Source: Dendrolimus kikuchii (Eukaryota; Arthropoda; Insecta; Lepidoptera; Lasiocampidae). From it: a stretch of 64,000 nt of DNA. The stretch spans positions 6,459,501 to 6,523,500 of the forward strand of contig CM034402.1 in NCBI GenBank assembly GCA_019925095.2, read 5' to 3'. This document shows positions 60,501 through 64,000 of the stretch, piece after piece. Made by a program: the position numbers and the translations under genes. The notes beneath the pieces were generated by a model that ran no database searches, had not been told where the DNA came from, and was given only the letters and a program-made list of their open reading frames with translations. The number at the start of each line of letters is the position of its first letter. Positions within the stretch are counted from its first letter, which is position 1.

Positions 60501-63500
60501 ATCTTCATCTAATACCGAGGCAGCAAGTAATTTATAGTTTCGTAGTAATTGCTAACCTTGTAAAATTGATGACTCTTATGCACTTAACGATCGCTTCACC
60601 GGGACTGTTATTACGCTATTAATACGTCGTTTACGAGGTCGGAACGTAACTACTTTGGCGATAGACATTTTATAGAAACAATGATCTTAAATCTTTCAAT
60701 ATTTATCGCTAACTAGCTGTTAAACGTGACTTTGTCCATAATTAGTACACCCCACCTTGAAACACGCATTTTTTTTTATCATAATGAGAGTTCTTTTTGC
60801 ATTTATATTATAAGTATTATAAAAAGACAAAATATATATAACTTACTTCATGCACTCTTTTCTTTTTTTGTCAGCATAGTAACCGCTTGGACAAGCCGTC
60901 AAACACTTTCCATCCAAAGCGTAGCTCGAAATGTGACATGTAACACACTGATCCTCTCCTGTCCCAGAGCATGTATCACATGATGCGTGGCATTTAGAGC
61001 AAAGATAATCTTGAGTTTCATAATACGAAGGCGGGCAAGACGCTAAGCAACTGCCTTCATTAAGAACTAAATGGTGGTCACAAGACGTACAAGCGTCAGC
61101 ACGCTCTGAACATGTTGAACAGTGAGCAGCACATGGGCGGCATACTGAAGACGCTGTGTCTTCCCAGTAGCCATCTGGACATTGTTGCAAACAAACAGCC
61201 AAATCGGCGACTAGTAAATGCGCTGGTGCACAAGTTAAGCATGAGTCTGGACCGGAACCCATGCAATTTTCGCAAGACTCATGACATGGCATGCAAATTC
61301 CTCCTTGGTTGAAACTTCTCGGTGGGCATCGTGAAACGCAAGTATCGTCCAAACGGTAGTGTTTACAAGCGACACATTGCGTAGGTCCTTTTCCATAGCA
61401 TCCTTGGGAATCGCATTCAGAGTCACAATCATGCATGACACGTTTGTCATTACTATCAGCGAGGACATTCTCTCCATGCGGTGAAGGGATATTTTGTCCA
61501 TCGAGACTGGCTACCGCCTTCTCCGGGTTGGACCCGGCGGCGAATAATGGGAAGTTCTGGTAATTAGCAAACGTGTCAGTATTATAAAAAGAATTACCGA
61601 TTGAATCATAGGTATCTGCAGCTGTCGGGAAAGCGAACGGAGGAGCTACTGGCGGCGGTCTCTTTGACCGCAATCTGGTAGGATCTATAGATGTACCGTA
61701 AAAAATTAACTGCCATTTTTTTAGTATGCCAGGTTGATTGACGTGTCTATTACCGGCATTTACAATTTGCAGACTCCATTTTCCTTCTGCGTGTTCACCC
61801 CAAAAGTGCACGCTGAGGAATGGCCAATCGTCAAAATTAGAACTAACGACGTCCCTCGGTCTCTCAAATAATAATGTAGACACTGTTCCCATTGGCGAGG
61901 TTAAAAGTATACGTAAATTGCCTCTAGGGAAAAACCTTAAAGATATTTTACATTGCACATGTTCAAGATAACGAACTTCGTTAACTGTTCCACTACATCC
62001 ATTGACATCCATGTGTGTGGATAATGTGTAACCAAAAACGGATTCTATTGGTTTATCTTCGTTAATTTCATGCGATTTACATATATGCTGAGGCGGGACT
62101 GACACCCATTGTTCCGCTAGATTAACCATTTCTGAAGCATCCATTAAACCATAACCGAACTTGTGACTGACTTTTTTTTTGACTCCGTTAACTATCCATC
62201 CACCTTCTTTTTCTAAAGGTTGTGGGCGAGACGTTAACACGACTAGATATTGCATGTCTCTCCAAGTAAGATCTGGATTAGCTTCAAGTGCTAAGGCACA
62301 TATACCAGCTGCTAAAGGTGCTGAAGCAGACGTTCCTGTGTGTTCTACTGTGCAAATATGATCTGATCTAAGCCTTCCATCCATATCAACGGTAGCCACG
62401 CTCTTGTCGTGGCCTGGTGTTCCAGAACTGTAGGTAGTGGCAAGAGTAGACGAACATTCTTCAAGATACCAGGGTTTGTAACCGCCTTGCGTGGCGCTAG
62501 ATATTGATAGTGTAAATATACTGTTTGTGTACCCGTCACAATTGCAAGAATCTGTATGTCTGCCACCATTGCCTGAAGCCCAAACGAAAATTGATCCTTT
62601 TCCACGTCGTCCACTCGTAACGCCATAGATGAATGCTCTGAAAATGTTTTTTGTATTATTTTCACTTGGAAATCATATTCAAGCACTGATAGCTTTTTTA
62701 TACCAAAAAAGATGTAATAAAAAAAGGTACATATAATAATTACTCATACATGCAATCTAATTCAGAAAATATGTTACCTTCTTGCTAAAGGTCCAGGGCC
62801 ATCAACAGTCTTGCCATCATCTTCAGGTCCCCATGAAGCACTATAAATATCGATGTGGTCAGGATTCAGACCGAGAGCTCTAGCTTCTACCGCATCATTG
62901 ACTACTCCATCCAACATTCTTACCCCACCTATACTTGCATTGTAAGCTATGCCAACACCACAATACTGGTTGTATGCGACTGCTGCCACTTCACCAGCAC
63001 AGCGAGTACCATGTTTATTGTCACCGTTATCTTGAGGCATTGGGTCATCATCATTACCATTTATATCAGTGGAAGCTATTGGATCCTGCACAGACAACAA
63101 CGAAATATTACTAAATAAGTCCTAAAGCTATTCTAAACTAAGTACAACATGTTAAAAACCTCAGCCACAAAATTACGAATGTTTATCTAAAAATAATATT
63201 TATAATATATATCCTTAATCTTTAGGTAAACAAAGTAATCTAATAATATAAAAGAATCATAATAGGAGTATTCCTACAAAACAATAACCTTTGCGTCATT
63301 AATATGCTTATTCAATAATTTGAAAAGATAAAAAAAACGAGAACTTTCCTTGAACGTGCACAGCGGGGGTGTTACAGAGTTCATTAAACTCCTATCAACA
63401 TAAGCAAATGACAAATACTCACGTAATTTTGTGCTAAATCAGGATGATTCGTCTGAATACCGTCATCCAGGATTGACACTACTACGCCTTTTCCCGTGTA

Positions 63501-63557
63501 ACCTTTGTGCCACGCTGGTACTACGTTCATGTCTAGCCCATCTTTAGCACCGCCGTT
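54441..63557 (-). CDS. Fur2: Furin-like protease 2 (proprotein convertase), 3' part of gene, 9 exons in window
   Basis: Subtilisin/kexin-type serine endoprotease expected to cut secretory proproteins after paired basic residues in the Golgi or at the cell surface. The joined exons encode about 1086 residues. The catalytic domain has Asp31 (SILDDG), His70 (KHGTRCAGE), oxyanion Asn171 (ASGNGG) and Ser251 (GTSASAP). A P domain follows (about 325-465), then a linker and about ten furin-like cysteine repeats (about 547-1030), then a predicted membrane span. All junctions are GT-AG and reading phase is kept throughout: 0, 2, 2, 2, 2, 1, 2, 1. The long Cys-rich tail, far longer than in Furin 1, points to the Fur2 class. 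Signal peptide, prodomain and the first part of the catalytic domain lie beyond the window. Intron sizes run from 140 to about 1820 bp and several introns contain repeats. The protease identity is very secure, the Fur2 orthology strong, and the last exon tentative. Confidence 0.93.
54754..54845 (-). CDS. Fur2: Fur2 exon h: juxtamembrane cysteine cluster
   Basis: Codes for 30 complete residues beginning LNNQCVPCC and ending CCHCHPDT. The acceptor is TTTCAAG and the donor GTAAGC. Phase fits exon g (AG|G, Arg) and it exits one base into the next codon. The CC...DCCHCH pattern departs from the furin repeat and probably closes the cysteine-rich stalk. Confidence 0.82.
55165..55472 (-). repeat. Family A repeat within a Fur2 intron, diverged
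   Basis: TTTTTATTGCTGAAGCACAG to TTTTTCCGTTCCTGCACGG. It lies in the same orientation as the host gene, inside the 1.8-kb intron between exons g and h. Confidence 0.83.
56669..56924 (-). CDS. Fur2: Fur2 exon g: two cysteine-rich repeats
   Basis: Codes for 84 complete residues from [11 protein letters not shown] to SSPLKLD. The acceptor is GTTAAGCAG and the donor a strong GTAAGT. It finishes the preceding Gly (G|GC) and leaves AG for a split Arg. Cys spacing shows two repeats, joined by [10 protein letters not shown]. Confidence 0.9.
57040..57112 (-). repeat. Family A tail fragment within a Fur2 intron
   Basis: CAAACAGGCAGACGGCCCAG and GCCTATAGACGCTTGCAACA only. It abuts the MITE that follows. 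Confidence 0.65.
57114..57466. mobile_element. MITE within a Fur2 intron
   Basis: Inverted ends GGCCCAATTCTGCTATT and GGCTCAATTCTGCTATT bracket 353 bp (inner pairs 57118-57130 and 57450-57462). No open frame of interest. The target duplication is not clear, so its superfamily is unknown. Confidence 0.65.
57842..57981 (-). CDS. Fur2: Fur2 exon f: cysteine-rich repeat
   Basis: Codes for 46 complete residues, [11 protein letters not shown] to AECPQ, between split Gly codons. The acceptor is GTTTAG and the donor GTAATC. The spliced product reads [13 protein letters not shown], the usual link between consecutive furin repeats. Confidence 0.9.
58454..58612 (-). CDS. Fur2: Fur2 exon e: cysteine-rich repeat
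   Basis: Codes for 52 complete residues, [10 protein letters not shown] to TSCAD, with eight Cys in furin-repeat spacing. The acceptor is CCCTACAG. The donor is GTTAGT, slightly off consensus but the only one that preserves phase: GG plus the G of the next exon makes Gly. Confidence 0.9.
58865..59311 (+). mobile_element. Helitron-like family D within a Fur2 intron
   Basis: Contains ATAAACTCCAAAACTACTCA ACCGATTATGATG, GGGACCGGTAGGTGGCGCTGG, GTTCTAGAATCC and ends ACGTCTGCCGGGACCGCTAG (CTAG at 59308-59311). An internal near-repeat (AACCAGTAGGTGGCACTAG) shows local duplication as at 28975. Confidence 0.65.
59378..59839 (+). mobile_element. Helitron-like family C within a Fur2 intron, longest copy
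   Basis: TCTTGTCTGTTTGTTCGGGA, GGCCGATTTCGATGCGG, ACTGATCGATAGCAAATC, GGGAATCCTGCGGGAATTGT and a terminus GCGGGCGTATCCTAG at 59839. It ends 19 bp before exon d's donor (exon d ends at 59858). Copies at 9105 and 24340. Confidence 0.68.
59858..60091 (-). CDS. Fur2: Fur2 exon d: cysteine-rich repeats
   Basis: Codes for 77 complete residues from CPVGCATC to NLLQDY with split Lys codons at both ends (AA|G in, AA|A out). It has twelve cysteines in the spacing of furin-like repeats. The acceptor is CATCAG and the donor GTATGT. Reading through the donor gives a stop five codons later, so splicing is required. Confidence 0.92.
60847..62637 (-). CDS. Fur2: Fur2 exon c: oxyanion Asn, catalytic Ser, P domain, first Cys repeats
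   Basis: A 1791-base exon that finishes the split Arg codon and adds 596 codons plus two bases. In order it encodes AFIYGV..., the oxyanion-hole ASGNGG, the disulfide-rich DSCNCDGY, the nucleophile segment [13 protein letters not shown], the end of the catalytic domain ([14 protein letters not shown]), the P domain up to [13 protein letters not shown], and about five furin-like repeats ending KRKECM. The acceptor is TTTTCAG and the donor GTAAGT. In the P domain the motif usually RGD in furins reads RGN (PRGNLRI). Confidence 0.95.
62778..63085 (-). CDS. Fur2: Fur2 exon b: catalytic His
   Basis: Codes for 102 residues plus two bases. It starts [15 protein letters not shown] after the acceptor GTGCAG and ends GPGPLAR plus AG before the donor GTAACA. 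It contains [15 protein letters not shown] with the catalytic His, the GGVRMLDG strand and [17 protein letters not shown], all strongly conserved in kexin-like proteases. The split Arg codon (AG|A) joins cleanly to the next exon. Confidence 0.95.
63423..63557 (-). CDS. Fur2: Fur2 exon a: catalytic Asp
   Basis: Codes for 45 residues beginning [16 protein letters not shown]. The acceptor is TTATCAG and the donor GTGAGT, with both ends in phase 0. It carries [14 protein letters not shown], whose first Asp of DDG is the catalytic aspartate of furins. The sequence before it (63558-64000) is intron; earlier exons are outside the window. Confidence 0.93.
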
Positions 63558-64000
63558 CTGATAACAAAAGAGTACCAAGGTTAGAATTTTGGCAAACAAA
63601 CTAAGGACACAGAGCTCATACTTCCATAACAATGGACACTAAATACTTGATAAGTAGGACACCTTATAATTTCGTGTCGAATTTTGAAAGAGTACCAATC
63701 TAAAATATGGAGTAAATACATATATACAGAGTAAATAAATAAATCAATGAATTGTTGAACTTAAAACATTTGACTAAATCAACTAATACAATGAAAATCT
63801 GCTATGAAGGAAATAATTCTGAAGGGAATACTAGTAAAATATTGGGAACAGAGTGCTCATTTGGCCGTATTTTGATCACCAATATCAAAGCAGTAGTCAT
63901 TGGTTCGGAAAATAATCTGAAATTACGTATCTAATTTGTCGTTTATCAAAAAGGTTCTGTTATTGGACCGGATTTTAATAGTTATTTACGATATTAGTGC

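Noticed and set aside
62345..62686. 113-codon minus-strand frame beside the protease
   Set aside because: It is the wrong frame of Fur2 exon c; the correct frame carries ASGNGG and DSCNCDGY.

Overview
The window looks like AT-rich, intron-bearing insect DNA, most likely from a butterfly or moth. Evidence is an insect-type furin-like protease 2 gene split by short introns, many dispersed repeats typical of Lepidoptera (Helitron-like elements ending in CTAG, tRNA-headed SINEs, RTE- and CR1-like LINE ends), and a nuclear copy of an insect-type mitochondrial cox2 fragment. I did not identify the species.

The only host gene I can support lies on the minus strand at the right end (about 54.4-63.6 kb). 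It is the 3' two-thirds of a furin-like proprotein convertase: catalytic domain with all four key residues, P domain, then about ten furin-like cysteine-rich repeats over six exons. Exon phases close across every junction I checked. A last exon at 54441-54586, encoding a probable membrane span and a stop codon, is a weaker prediction. The signal peptide and prodomain exons lie beyond base 64000. The protease would act in the secretory pathway, cutting proproteins after basic residues.

The left 54 kb lies downstream of that gene and holds no convincing host gene. It is a dense record of mobile-element insertions. Well-delimited examples are two inverted Helitrons carrying a 9-bp minisatellite (4185-5730 and 44509-45628), a SINE inside one of those arrays, a solo LTR with ATAC duplications (13694-14165), a retroposon with an 18-bp target duplication (23490-23920), a 559-bp long-inverted-repeat element (26605-27163), a pogo/Tigger remnant (31222-31880), a hAT element with 8-bp duplications (42260-42629) and a mariner remnant that keeps a 47-codon open frame (52444-52829). 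A roughly 300-bp LINE-tailed repeat, called family A here, occurs at least 14 times, mostly in one orientation.

The most unexpected item is the cox2 NUMT at about 26074-26304. It stays open over its whole length only under the invertebrate mitochondrial code. I found no CRISPR array, operon, functional tRNA or rRNA gene, or novel multi-gene system.
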